The notes beneath the pieces were generated by a model, which was not told the DNA's origin, did not search any database, and saw only the letters and a list, made by a program, of their open reading frames with translations. Both the position numbers and the translations under genes were made by a program. From positions 3,290,484 through 3,354,483 of the forward strand of contig NZ_AP025523.1 in NCBI RefSeq assembly GCF_027923555.1: 64,000 nucleotides of DNA, read 5' to 3'. Position 1 is the first letter of the stretch. Every line of letters starts with the position of its first letter. This DNA is from Vulcanimicrobium alpinum. Lineage in GTDB: Bacteria; Vulcanimicrobiota; Vulcanimicrobiia; Vulcanimicrobiales; Vulcanimicrobiaceae. Below, piece after piece: positions 1-8,441 of the stretch.

Positions 1-246
1 GGCGTTCGAAAGGATCCCGACCGCCGCGATCGCAAGCCACTCGCTGCGCCCGCGCGGCCAGCGGACGCCGAGCGCGAACGACGCCGCCAGTGCGATCGCG
101 CCGGCGGTTGCGAAGCGCACGACGAGGAACCACAGCGGCGACGAGTCGAGGGCCCCAATCTTGCTGGGAACGAACGCCGACGCCCACAAGAAGATATAGA
201 AGAGCGCCGCGGCGACCCCGAGAGTCCGCTGGTTCACCGGGCCCAT
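1..246 (-). CDS. EamA/DMT-family transporter, N-terminal part
   Basis: The minus strand is open from an ATG at 246 to the window edge, giving the first 82 residues of a membrane protein; the C-terminus lies outside. The start reads MGPVNQRTLGVAAALFYIFL, followed by WASAFVPSKIG, the pattern of TM1 in drug/metabolite transporters of the EamA family. A second helix (FLVVRFATAGAIALAASFAL) and a basic loop before a third helix follow. EamA proteins are ten-helix inner-membrane exporters of metabolites or amino acids. The gene is divergent from the protease at 298 with a very short shared upstream region. Substrate cannot be inferred from this part. Confidence 0.72.
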   Translation of the reverse strand, partial: MGPVNQRTLGVAAALFYIFLWASAFVPSKIGALDSSPLWFLVVRFATAGAIALAASFALGVRWPRGRSEWLAIAAVGILSNA

Positions 247-297
247 GGTACGCCGGTGCAACCGCACAAGCATCTGCTTCGGTCACACCAACGCATC

Positions 298-1260
298 ATG
301 GCCCAGATTCTTCCGATCGCGGCACCGCCGGACATCCTCGACGGATATTCCGCGACCGTCACGTCCGTCGTCGAGCGGGTTGCGCCCTCGGTGGCCGGCA
401 TCGACGTGCGCGTCGACGGCCGCCGTGCCGGGAGCGGTTCCGGTTTCGTCGCGACGCCCGACGGCTTCATCATCACCAACTCGCACGTCGTTCACGGCGC
501 GCGCGAGATCGAGGTCGCGCTCCTCGACGGCCGCCGCTTCCGTGCGATGCCGATCGGCGATGATCCCGACAGCGACCTCGCCGTCGTCCGCATCGCCGCA
601 CCCGAATTGTTCCCCGCCGAGATCGGCGACTCCGCGAGCGTGCAGGTGGGCCAGCTCGCAATCGCGCTCGGGAATCCGTTCGGCCTGCAGTGCACGGTGA
701 CGGCCGGCGTCGTCTCGGCGCTCGGCCGCACGCTGCGCTCGCAGTCCGGCCATCTGATGGACAACATCATCCAGACTGACGCTGCGCTCAACCCGGGCAA
801 CAGCGGCGGCCCGCTCGTCGACGCGCGCGGCCGCGTCATCGGCGTCAACACCGCGATCGTCGCGGCCGGTCAGGGGATCTGCTTCGCGATCGCGGCGAAC
901 ACGGCGACGCGCCTCGCGGGCCTGCTGATCCGCGACGGGAAGGTGACGCGCGGTTACATCGGCATCGCCGGAACCGATGTCGACGTGCCGCGCTACTTGC
1001 AGCGGATGCACGCGCTGGCGCAAACGCGCGGGATCCTCGTCCAAGGCGTCGAGCCGCACAGCCCGGCCTCGCGCGCGGGGATCGAAGAAGGCGACGTCGT
1101 GATCGGTCTCGGCGACGGGGTCGTCGACGGTGTCGACACGCTCCACAAGGTGCTCACCGACCGGCACGTCGACGCGCCCACGAAGGTCGTGCTCCTGCGG
1201 AGGAACGCGCTCGTCTCGCGCACGATCATCCCGGGAGAAGCACAGCCTCGCTCGAACTAA
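298..1260 (+). CDS. Trypsin-like serine protease with PDZ domain (HtrA/DegP-like)
   Basis: A 320-residue S1C-type protease. The catalytic triad is visible: His63 in TNSHVVHG, Asp93 in DPDSDLAVVRI and Ser169 in NPGNSGGPLVD. A C-terminal PDZ domain (about residues 230-310) carries GILVQGVEPHSPASRAG and EEGDVVIGLGD. HtrA proteins degrade or remodel misfolded proteins, normally in the periplasm or outside the cell, but no signal peptide or membrane helix is visible, so this one may be cytoplasmic or use an unrecognised export route. I chose the ATG at 298; an in-frame GTG at 256 would add 14 residues rich in His and Arg and would almost abut the divergent transporter start. The cupin gene follows after 18 bp. 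Confidence 0.88.
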   Translation: MAQILPIAAPPDILDGYSATVTSVVERVAPSVAGIDVRVDGRRAGSGSGFVATPDGFIITNSHVVHGAREIEVALLDGRRFRAMPIGDDPDSDLAVVRIAAPELFPAEIGDSASVQVGQLAIALGNPFGLQCTVTAGVVSALGRTLRSQSGHLMDNIIQTDAALNPGNSGGPLVDARGRVIGVNTAIVAAGQGICFAIAANTATRLAGLLIRDGKVTRGYIGIAGTDVDVPRYLQRMHALAQTRGILVQGVEPHSPASRAGIEEGDVVIGLGDGVVDGVDTLHKVLTDRHVDAPTKVVLLRRNALVSRTIIPGEAQPRSN

Positions 1261-1278
1261 GACGAAAGGCGGCGACGC

Positions 1279-1668
1279 ATGAGCGCCCGCGAGCACCTGC
1301 CGACCGCGACCGTGTCGCACGCCCGCGACGCCGATTGGGACGCGGGTTTGCGCGCGTTCTTCGCCTACCGCGATCTCGGCGTCGCCACGGCGACCGGAGG
1401 CTGCGTCGGCGCGCACGTAATCCGCGCGCGCGGCGCATCGGAGACACCCGGCGAGCGGCACCACCATACGCTCGACTTCCAGTTCGTCTACGTGCTGCGC
1501 GGCTGGGTCGATTTCGAGTACGACGGGACGGGACGCGTGCGGCTCGAGGCGGGATCGTCGGTCGTCCAGCCGCCGGGGATCGGGCACATCGAGCTCGCCC
1601 ACAGCGACGACCTCGAAATGCTCGAGATCACCCTTCCGGCCGCGTTTGCGACGACGACCGCCACGTAA
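1279..1668 (+). CDS. Small cupin-domain protein
   Basis: A 129-residue single-domain cupin. The first cupin motif region has RHHHTLDFQFVYVLRGWVDF and the second has LEAGSSVVQPPGIGHIELAH, giving the usual His cluster for a metal site. Cupins of this size are often sugar or polyketide-like isomerases, dioxygenases or ligand sensors; nothing here picks one. The ATG at 1279 follows a purine-rich stretch (acgaaaggcggcgac) that can serve as ribosome binding site. It lies 18 bp behind the protease gene on the same strand and is probably co-transcribed. Confidence 0.8.
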   Translation: MSAREHLPTATVSHARDADWDAGLRAFFAYRDLGVATATGGCVGAHVIRARGASETPGERHHHTLDFQFVYVLRGWVDFEYDGTGRVRLEAGSSVVQPPGIGHIELAHSDDLEMLEITLPAAFATTTAT

Positions 1669-1791
1669 GGGATCGTCCGGTCATCGTAGACTTGCAATCA
1701 ATGTCGCAGGGAGCGAGACGGGGTGGCGCCAACGGCGCGGAACCCCAAGCGGCGACGGACGCCGCGCGGGTTCTTGCACAGGAGGCCACCC

Positions 1792-2756
1792 TTGGTTCAG
1801 GCACGTCTTTTCGCTCTTGCCGCGGCCGCGGCATTGCTGTCCGCATGCGGCGGCGAGGCACCTCGACGTCGCTGCCGGACGCGCAGCGCGCGAGTTCGTC
1901 AGCTCAGCGCGGGTTGACGATCCTCTCGACGTTCACGGCCCGCGATGAAGAAAGCGGCGCCATCGTGCGCATCTTCCCGACGGCCGACGTCGTCGCGTCG
2001 CTCGGCGGGATCCGCACGATCCAGCGGCATTCGGGCGGCGGCAGCACCAACCTCATCTACCACGGCGGCCCCGTGCAGACGGCGCCGAAACTCTATGTCG
2101 TGTTCTGGGGCTCCGCGTGGAACCTCGGCGGCGATCCGGACGGCGTCGCGACGCAGTTAAAGTCGTTCTACGGTGCGATCGGCGGCAGCCGTTGGCTTAA
2201 CAGCGTGACGCAGTACACGCAGTCCGACGGCTCGCACGTCGGCAACGGCGGCAGCATCTTCGGCGGTTCGTACTTCGACACGACGAGTTCACCGCCGAGT
2301 TCGCCGACGCAGTCGCAGATGGCCGCGGAAGCGGCGAAAGCCGCTGCGCATTACGGCGACTACTCCCCGAGCGCGAGCTACGTCGTCGCAATGCCGTCGG
2401 GGATCCGCCCGTCAGGCTTCGGCACGCAGTACTGCGCGTACCATTCGTCGACGTCTACCTCGAGCGGCACGATCGCGTGGACGAATCTGCCGTACATGCC
2501 CGATGCCGGCGCGTCGTGCGGCGCGAATTCGGTGAACAGCAACGGCACGCTCGACGGCGTCACGATCGTCGGCGGCCACGAACAGGGCGAGACCGAAACG
2601 GACCCGCAGCCCAACTCCGGCTGGCTCGACGGTTCGGGCGCCGAGAACGGCGACAAGTGCGCCTGGACGGGCCTCGAAAACAACCCCAACGCCGGCGGCT
2701 TTCCGACCCAGCCGCTGTGGAGCAACGCGACGTCGAGCTGCGTTCAGTCGTACTGA
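1792..2756 (+). CDS. Secreted lipoprotein with HExxE..TDP motif, apparent frameshift after the signal peptide
   Basis: A TTG at 1792, six bases after a strong AGGAGG, begins a lipoprotein signal: LVQARLFALAAAAALLSAC, with the lipobox Cys codon at 1846-1848. That frame closes at 1917, while the mature domain is open in another frame from well upstream to the stop at 2756. Joining them needs a one-base change between about 1849 and 1915, where the second frame gives a Ser/Thr/Ala-rich linker. The mature part contains APKLYVVFWGSAW, several GGS-rich segments and GGHEQGETETDP followed by GWLDGSGAENGDKCAW. An HE-x2-E-x2-TDP then GD.CAW layout is seen in secreted bacterial hypothetical proteins that look like metallopeptidases; activity is unproven. 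A strong terminator follows. Confidence 0.6.
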
Positions 2757-2783
2757 CGCAGCGCGCTCCACCGCGCGGAAACG

Positions 2784-2820
2784 GAACGGGACGGTCGCAC
2801 GACCGTCCCGTTCTTTTTTT
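2784..2820 (+). terminator. Intrinsic terminator after the lipoprotein gene
   Basis: A 14-bp perfect stem (2784-2797 pairs with 2800-2813, tip CA, so in practice a four-base loop) is followed directly by seven T residues at 2814-2820. It ends the plus-strand transcript before the convergent metalloprotease gene whose stop lies at 2836. Confidence 0.92.
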
Positions 2821-2835
2821 GTCAACGTTCGTCGA

Positions 2836-5502
2836 CTACGAGCTGATGACTCGCTGCGCGTGCAGTGCGCGTGATGCGTCCTCGTGCAGCGCTTCGAGGT
2901 GCGCCCGCGTGAGCAGATCGAGCCCGCGCGCGCCCAGCGCGGTCGCGGCGTCATGATCGAGCGCTGCGAGTTCGTGGCGTGCGAGCGCTTGCGCGTCGTA
3001 CGGCGTCCCCTTCGGCGGGTCGACGGCGAGCGTCCGCAGCATCACGGCGTACCGCCGCTGCAAGTTGCGCCGCACCTCGCCGGCTTGCGCGACCTTGCCG
3101 TTCGCGATGTCGCCGTAGATCGACGACTGCGTCCACGCGAACAGATCGGAGATCGTCATCGTGCTCCCGGGCGCCGCCTTCGACGGCATGTCGTCGAGGC
3201 GTGCGAGGACGAGCGGCGAGTAGAGATAGCCGAGCGCGCGCTGCTGGAAGCGCGCCGCCATGTCGGCGACCGAGAGGTCGTGGCGCGGCGCGGGCGCGTA
3301 GCCGAAGTTGCTGAACGGCGCGTACTCGGTATAGACGAGCCGCCGCAGCGTGCGGGCGTCATAGTGCCAGGCGTCGTTCGCGAACAGATACCGATCGAGC
3401 TGCGCGAACGCGCGCTTCTCGTCTCCGTAGGCGACCGGCGTGAGCGGCGCCTCGGCATGCGGATCGCCGCGCCGCGAACGCGAGAGATATTCGCCGCCGA
3501 TCCAGTGCGTTGCGTTGGTCGCGCAGCGCCCGTACTGTCCGACGAGCACCGCGAAGGCCTGGCGTTCTTCTTCATAAGGATGCTCGGTCTGCGGGAAGCG
3601 CGCGTCGAGCTTGCCGATGAGGTGCTGGGCGAGACCGAGCTGCGTTCCGCACCAGGACAGCGGGTCGTTGGTCAGCGTCCACTGGCTGACGCGCGGATCG
3701 ACGGCGTGACCGTTCCACGCGACGTCTTCATCGCTGGCGAAGCGATATCGCGGATCGGTCCAGTTCGATGCCCAGCGCCGCAGGGTCGGCAGTTCGTCGT
3801 ACGGTGACTTCGCGCCGGGGATCGCGGAATAGCCCCACTGGATCACGTGGTAGTCGTACGGGCCGAGCACCGACTGCTCGACGGTGCCGCTCGACATGCC
3901 GGCCGGCCAGACGTTGGCGGGGTTATACTCCATCACCGACGACGCAATCCCGTTGCGCGCGGTGAAGTCACGGCTGCGGATCTGCGCGGACGTGTACGCC
4001 ATGTGCCCGATGAAGTTGTGACCGAGCCCGAAGTCGTGGCCCACTTCGTGGAGCACGATCTCGTTAAGGAACTCCTGCGCTGAACGCTTGGCGATCGTCG
4101 CCGGGTCGCCGCCCTGCGCGATCGCCTGCGCGACCGCCGCGTACATGAGCTGCGCGTGCGCGCCCGGTCCGTCGTTGTGCGCGAAATGGTTGTGCGCCGC
4201 GACGCGTTCCTCGCGATCGGGGTCTTCGGAGCCGTCGGCGTCGATCCCGAGCACGCGATATTCGAGCGCGCCGAAGCGCACGAGGTCGCTGTCGATCATC
4301 ACGCCGCTGCGGAAGATCTGCCCGTCGCGCGGATCCCACGTGATCTGCGCCTCCGCGAAGCCGCCGCTGTTCGACTCGGTCAGCCAGCGGATCATGTTGT
4401 AGCGGATATCGTCGGGGTCGAAGTTCGGATCGTTCGGCTGGTCCTGCACCTGCACCGCGTCGGTGATGCCGATCTTCTCGAACGGCTTGTTCCAGGCGAG
4501 GATCGCGCGCCGGATCGGATCGCGAAACTCGAGCGGGATCGTGCTCGCGAGCGTGTAGACGATCGGGTGCTCCGCCCGCGAGACAGCCTTCGACGGATCG
4601 CTCTTCTTCATATTCCAGCGCAGCACGTAATGCACGCGGTTGTCCATCCGCTCGGTGTGATCGAACGAGATGTGCAGATCGTCCCAGTAGCCCACGCGGT
4701 CGTCGACCAGGCGCGGCATGTAGGCGCCCGCGTCGGGGAGTTCCGCGAAGTTGTACGCGACGCGCATCTGCACCGAACGCGGGTCGACGACGGTGTCGAC
4801 GACCGTCGGCTTGAGCGAGACGAACGCCTGATCGGCTTCGATCACCACGTTCTTTGGAAACGCTTTCGAGAGCCCGAAGTACGAACGCGTCGGATCGAGG
4901 TGGTACGACCCGGCCGGGTTCGTCGGCGAGACCAGGACGTCGTTGAACGTCGTCGTCAGATCCATCACGTCGCCGAGCAGCGGTGAGAGATCGATCACCA
5001 CCGCTTTGTCGCTGTCGCGCTGGGCGACGATCCCGGCGACGCCCAGCACGGAGTCGGCAGTCGACAGGCGCACCGCGTCGGCGAGCGGCGTGTTGGGATC
5101 GGCGAGGAACCGTGTGTGCGGCCACAGCATGATCACGCTCTTGCCGCTGCGCACGAAGCGGACGACGCGCGCTTCCTGCTGGAACACGTCGCCCGAGAGG
5201 ATGCCGTAGCCGCCCAGACCGTTCTTCGGCACCGCCGTCTGCAGATAGTCTTTGTCGAACTGATCGGCTTTGATCAGCATCGACACTTTGCCGTCCTTGC
5301 GGATCAATTGGAAAAGTCCGTCCTGCACGACGGCGTCCTTCACGTACGTGTCGTACGCGACAGGTTCGCCGGGCGCGGGCGCTTTGGCGGCGGCCGCCGC
5401 CGGGGAACTCGACGGCGACGCGGCGGGCTTCGCTTGTGCGAGCGCAGTCCCGGTCAGCGCGGCAAACGAAAGGGCGAAGACGGCAAACGGCCGGAGCGTC
5501 AC
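2836..5502 (-). CDS. Exported zinc-dependent metalloprotease (DUF5117/DUF4953-type)
   Basis: An 888-residue protein starting at GTG 5502, eight bases after GGGAGG. A signal peptide (TLRPFAVFALSFAALTGTALAQA) and a Pro/Ala/Ser linker lead into the large domain. The zinc motif HEVGHDFGLGH sits near residues 485-495, with a following Met-turn-like SSVMEYN. The N-terminal half fits the DUF5117/DUF5118 region usually paired with this peptidase domain, with paired segments such as YFGLSKAFPKNV. Members are large secreted or outer-membrane associated peptidases of unknown substrate. Longer in-frame starts up to 5634 exist but would put 44 charged residues before the signal peptide, so I reject them. 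The gene is followed on its own strand by nothing related; upstream lies the SDR gene at 5573. Confidence 0.86.
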   Translation of the reverse strand: MTLRPFAVFALSFAALTGTALAQAKPAASPSSSPAAAAAKAPAPGEPVAYDTYVKDAVVQDGLFQLIRKDGKVSMLIKADQFDKDYLQTAVPKNGLGGYGILSGDVFQQEARVVRFVRSGKSVIMLWPHTRFLADPNTPLADAVRLSTADSVLGVAGIVAQRDSDKAVVIDLSPLLGDVMDLTTTFNDVLVSPTNPAGSYHLDPTRSYFGLSKAFPKNVVIEADQAFVSLKPTVVDTVVDPRSVQMRVAYNFAELPDAGAYMPRLVDDRVGYWDDLHISFDHTERMDNRVHYVLRWNMKKSDPSKAVSRAEHPIVYTLASTIPLEFRDPIRRAILAWNKPFEKIGITDAVQVQDQPNDPNFDPDDIRYNMIRWLTESNSGGFAEAQITWDPRDGQIFRSGVMIDSDLVRFGALEYRVLGIDADGSEDPDREERVAAHNHFAHNDGPGAHAQLMYAAVAQAIAQGGDPATIAKRSAQEFLNEIVLHEVGHDFGLGHNFIGHMAYTSAQIRSRDFTARNGIASSVMEYNPANVWPAGMSSGTVEQSVLGPYDYHVIQWGYSAIPGAKSPYDELPTLRRWASNWTDPRYRFASDEDVAWNGHAVDPRVSQWTLTNDPLSWCGTQLGLAQHLIGKLDARFPQTEHPYEEERQAFAVLVGQYGRCATNATHWIGGEYLSRSRRGDPHAEAPLTPVAYGDEKRAFAQLDRYLFANDAWHYDARTLRRLVYTEYAPFSNFGYAPAPRHDLSVADMAARFQQRALGYLYSPLVLARLDDMPSKAAPGSTMTISDLFAWTQSSIYGDIANGKVAQAGEVRRNLQRRYAVMLRTLAVDPPKGTPYDAQALARHELAALDHDAATALGARGLDLLTRAHLEALHEDASRALHAQRVISS

Positions 5503-5572
5503 GGGCGAACCTCCCAGAGAATGCGGACCGTCCTCTTCGCCCGGCGCCGAGCGGCGCCTTGTCCCGGCCGGA

Positions 5573-6385
5573 TTATCCGGCGGACCTGGGTCGGTTCGCC
5601 GGCGCGGACGGCTTCTGCATGATGCCGGCGACACGCCGCGTCAGCCAGCGGGGGCTGATCCGCGCGGACTGCGCGAGCAGCGTGTTCGCGATCCCGTCGA
5701 CGATGACCACGCGCCCGCGGTCCAGGGCGCGCAGCGCGGTGCGCACGACCTGTTCGGGCGAGCGCGCGCGGCCGAGGCGCGCGTCGTCGATCCCGGTGAA
5801 GAACGGCGTCTCGGTCTGCCCAGGGCACAGCGCCAGCACGCGCACGCCGCTTCCGCGCACCTCTTCCGCGAGCGCCTCCGAAAACGAGAGCAGAAACGCT
5901 TTGGTCGCGCCGTAGGTCGCCATGTACGGGACCGGCTGGAACGCGGCGTTGGACGCGACGTTGACGATCGCGCCCGCGCGGCGCGCGAGCATCGCCGGCA
6001 GCAAGGCGCGCGTGAGCTGCTGCGGCGCGAGGACGTTGACCATGACCTCGTCGCGTTCGCGCTCGGGCGCAAGCGTCACGAGTTCGCCGTACGTCGCGAA
6101 GCCGGCGTTGTTGACGAGCGTCCCGATCTCGATCCCGCGCGCGGCCAGTTCGTCGAGGATCGCGTGCGGTGCCGCCTGATCGGCGAGATCGGCCGGGATG
6201 ACGTCGACCGTGACCCCATGTGCCGCGCGGAGCTCGGTCGCGAGCGCCTCGAGGGCAGGAACCGTGCGCGCGACCAGGACCAGATCGAGCCCGCGGGCGG
6301 CGAGCGCCCGTGCGAACGCGGCGCCGATCCCGGACGAGGCACCGGTGACGAGGGCGCGCCGGGCGCCGGAGGCTGCAGCGGTCAT
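5573..6385 (-). CDS. Short-chain dehydrogenase/reductase
   Basis: A 270-residue classical-like SDR. The cofactor loop TGASSGIG is at residues 14-21, NNAG at 92-95, the catalytic Ser145 in NVASNAA, and Tyr158/Lys162 in YGATK. An Arg after strand 2 (VLVART) suggests NADP(H) preference. Substrate unknown; the sequence resembles the short-chain reductases annotated as acting on lipids or ketones. It is transcribed away from the TetR regulator at 6474, and the 88 bp between them hold overlapping promoters and inverted repeats, so it is probably controlled by that regulator. The ATG at 6385 lies only six bases beyond the predicted -10 hexamer, hence a likely leaderless mRNA. Confidence 0.88.
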   Translation of the reverse strand: MTAAASGARRALVTGASSGIGAAFARALAARGLDLVLVARTVPALEALATELRAAHGVTVDVIPADLADQAAPHAILDELAARGIEIGTLVNNAGFATYGELVTLAPERERDEVMVNVLAPQQLTRALLPAMLARRAGAIVNVASNAAFQPVPYMATYGATKAFLLSFSEALAEEVRGSGVRVLALCPGQTETPFFTGIDDARLGRARSPEQVVRTALRALDRGRVVIVDGIANTLLAQSARISPRWLTRRVAGIMQKPSAPANRPRSAG

Positions 6386-6391
6386 GCGATC

Positions 6392-6467
6392 ATCTTACTG
6401 AACATTGTTTATTTTTGTCAACTATGTTCATAAATCGGTTGACTTTCAGTCGAGGCGGGCGTAGGAT
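6392..6467. promoter_or_regulatory. Overlapping divergent promoters with interleaved inverted repeats
   Basis: Plus direction: TTGACT (6439-6444), 17-bp spacer, TAGGAT (6462-6467), with the TetR ATG at 6474. Minus direction: TTGACA (on plus 6416-6421), 18-bp spacer, TAAGAT (on plus 6392-6397), with the SDR ATG at 6385. Both starts fall six bases beyond the -10, so both messages would be leaderless. Two inverted repeats overlay the hexamers: TGAACAT (6399-6405) with ATGTTCA (6424-6430), and GTCAAC (6417-6422) with GTTGAC (6438-6443). The AT-rich block stands out from the surrounding G+C. These are candidate operators for the adjacent TetR protein. Confidence 0.75.
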
Positions 6468-6473
6468 CGCGCC

Positions 6474-7124
6474 ATGGGCATCGCCGAGCGGAAGGAGCGG
6501 CAACGGGCGGAGCTGCGCGAGCAGATCCTCGCCGCGGCGCGCAAGATCGTGCTCGACGAGGGCTACGAACAGCTGACGATGCGCAAGATCGCCGACGCGA
6601 TCGAGTACTCGCCGGCCGCCATCTACCTGTACTTCGAGAATCGCGAGGCGATCGGCCGCCAATTGTGCGCGGAGTCGTTCGAGCATCTGATCGCGTACAT
6701 GGCGCCGGTCTCGGCGATCGCCGATCCGTTCGAACGCCTGCTTTCGATGGGACGCTGCTACGCGCGCTTCGGCCTCGAGAACCCGCGCGAGTACCGGCTC
6801 CTGTTCATGACCGACGCGGCGTACATGCAGGCGCTCTTCCCACCGGACCATCAGAAGGACGACCACCCCGGCGAGCGCGCCTTTCAGTTCGTCGTCGATA
6901 TCGTCACGTCGGCTCGGGACGCCGGCGCGATCGAGGCCGCCGATCCGATCGCCGTCGCGGAGATGCTGTGGACCGCCGTGCACGGCATCGTCTCGCTCGC
7001 GCTTACCTGCTCCGAGGCGATCGAAACCCCGCTCGAGACGCTCGTGGAGACGATGTGCGCGACGATCGGCCGCGGCCTCGCCACCCCGGCCGCCCGCGCC
7101 GCACACGTCGTCCCCGCCCGCTAG
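6474..7124 (+). CDS. TetR/AcrR-family transcriptional regulator of the RND operon
   Basis: A 216-residue regulator. The N-terminal helix-turn-helix is clear (about residues 20-65): ILAAARKIVLDEGYEQLTMR, then KIADAIEYSPAAIYLYFENR. The C-terminal half, with FERLLSMGRCYARFGLENPR and an Ala-rich helix near AEMLWTAVHGIVSLAL, fits the WHG-type ligand-binding domain. TetR proteins repress and are released by small ligands. The gene heads a plus-strand series: it is followed after 54 bp by the membrane fusion protein and pump genes, and faces the SDR gene. It most likely represses itself, the pump and the SDR from the shared region 6386-6473. Confidence 0.9.
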   Translation: MGIAERKERQRAELREQILAAARKIVLDEGYEQLTMRKIADAIEYSPAAIYLYFENREAIGRQLCAESFEHLIAYMAPVSAIADPFERLLSMGRCYARFGLENPREYRLLFMTDAAYMQALFPPDHQKDDHPGERAFQFVVDIVTSARDAGAIEAADPIAVAEMLWTAVHGIVSLALTCSEAIETPLETLVETMCATIGRGLATPAARAAHVVPAR

Positions 7125-7178
7125 ATCTCTTTTTTCTTCCCTACTGCTGAACGCCGTTCACCCACGGAGGCACGTTCG

Positions 7179-8441
7179 ATGTCGCGTACGACCCCACTCG
7201 CTCTCGCCGCGGCAGGCGCGCTCGTCCTCGGAGGATGCGCCGCCCGCGCCGCGAGCGTCAGCGAGCAGCCTCCGACGCCGGTGACCCTGGCGACGGCAGC
7301 GGCGCCCCCCGCGCAATCTGCCTACGACGGCCCGGGCACCGTCGTCCCCCGGCACGTCTATAAGATCGCGTTCGAGGTCCCCGGCCGCATCGCGACCGTG
7401 AACGCCGACGTCGGCGACCGCGTCGCCGCGGGAACGGTGCTCGCCGCGCTCGACGGCGGCGATTACGCGGCGCAGGCGCGCGGCGCCGACGCGCAGGCGG
7501 CCCAGGCCGCCGCGACCGCTGCGAAGGCGCGCAACGGCGCGCGCACGCAGGAGCGGCAGGCCGCCGCCGACGCGGTCGCCGCAGCGCTGGCGCAGCGCGA
7601 TCGCGCGCTCGCGGCGCAGCGGCTCGCGCTCGCGAACAAGGCGCGCTACGACGCGCTGTTCGCCGGCGGCGACGTCGCGGCGCAGCAGCACGATCAGACC
7701 CTCGCCGCCGCGCGCGACGCCGACGCCGCGGTGAACGCCGCGAACGCGCAGTACGAACAGGCGCGCGCCCAGCAGTCGCTGGTGCGCAGCGGGACGCGCG
7801 ACGAAGATCTGCGCGCCGCTGCAGCGGTGGCCGAGGCCGCGCGCGCGAGCGCCGACCTCGCCGGCGTGACGCTCGCGAAGACGCGCATCGTCGCGCCGGC
7901 CGACGCGTACGTCGAATCGCGAGCCATCGAACCGGGCAGCACCGCCCAGCCGGGTGCGACCGCGTTCGTTCTCGACGACGCGCGCGAGCCCGACATCGTC
8001 GTCGCCGTCCCCGAAGCGCGCATGGCGGGGATCGCGGCGGGAACGCCGGCGACGATCCGCGCGAACGGGGCAATCGCGCGCGGGCGCGTCGAGCGCGTCG
8101 AACCCGACGCCGATCCGGCGAGCCGGACCGCGCAGGTCCGCATCCGCACGAGCGGACTGCGCCTGCGCGACGGCGCGATCGTCGACGTCGCCCTCGGCAG
8201 CGAACGCACCGGAGGGACCGCTGCAGTGCCGCTCGGTGCGGTGGTCACCGACGCCGGCGGCGGAAGCCACGTGCTGCTGTATGATGCACGGACCAAGACG
8301 GCGGCGCTGCGCGCGGTGCGCGTCGTCGGCGGCGACGGCGAACGCGCGATCGTGCGCGGCGTCGCTCCGGGAACGCGCGTCGTACGCGGCGGCGCCGCGC
8401 TCGTCAAACCCGGCGCGCAGCTCGCGGTGGTGCCGGAATGA
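7179..8441 (+). CDS. RND efflux periplasmic adaptor (HlyD/AcrA-type lipoprotein)
   Basis: A 420-residue membrane fusion protein. The N-terminus is a lipoprotein signal (LALAAAGALVLGGCAARA) with a Cys near residue 22. Next come a lipoyl half (YKIAFEVPGRIATVNADVGD), a long Ala/Gln/Arg-rich alpha-helical hairpin (about residues 100-215), the second lipoyl half (IVAPADAYVESRAIEPGS) and beta-barrel and membrane-proximal domains to the C-terminus. It links the inner-membrane pump to an outer-membrane channel, which is not encoded here. The stop overlaps the pump start by four bases (ATGA), so the two are translationally coupled. Confidence 0.93.
   Translation: MSRTTPLALAAAGALVLGGCAARAASVSEQPPTPVTLATAAAPPAQSAYDGPGTVVPRHVYKIAFEVPGRIATVNADVGDRVAAGTVLAALDGGDYAAQARGADAQAAQAAATAAKARNGARTQERQAAADAVAAALAQRDRALAAQRLALANKARYDALFAGGDVAAQQHDQTLAAARDADAAVNAANAQYEQARAQQSLVRSGTRDEDLRAAAAVAEAARASADLAGVTLAKTRIVAPADAYVESRAIEPGSTAQPGATAFVLDDAREPDIVVAVPEARMAGIAAGTPATIRANGAIARGRVERVEPDADPASRTAQVRIRTSGLRLRDGAIVDVALGSERTGGTAAVPLGAVVTDAGGGSHVLLYDARTKTAALRAVRVVGGDGERAIVRGVAPGTRVVRGGAALVKPGAQLAVVPE

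Noticed and set aside
283-1602. 439-residue frame antisense to the protease and cupin
   Set aside because: Arg/Asp/Val-rich shadow of high-GC codons; no start signal, family pattern or operon logic.
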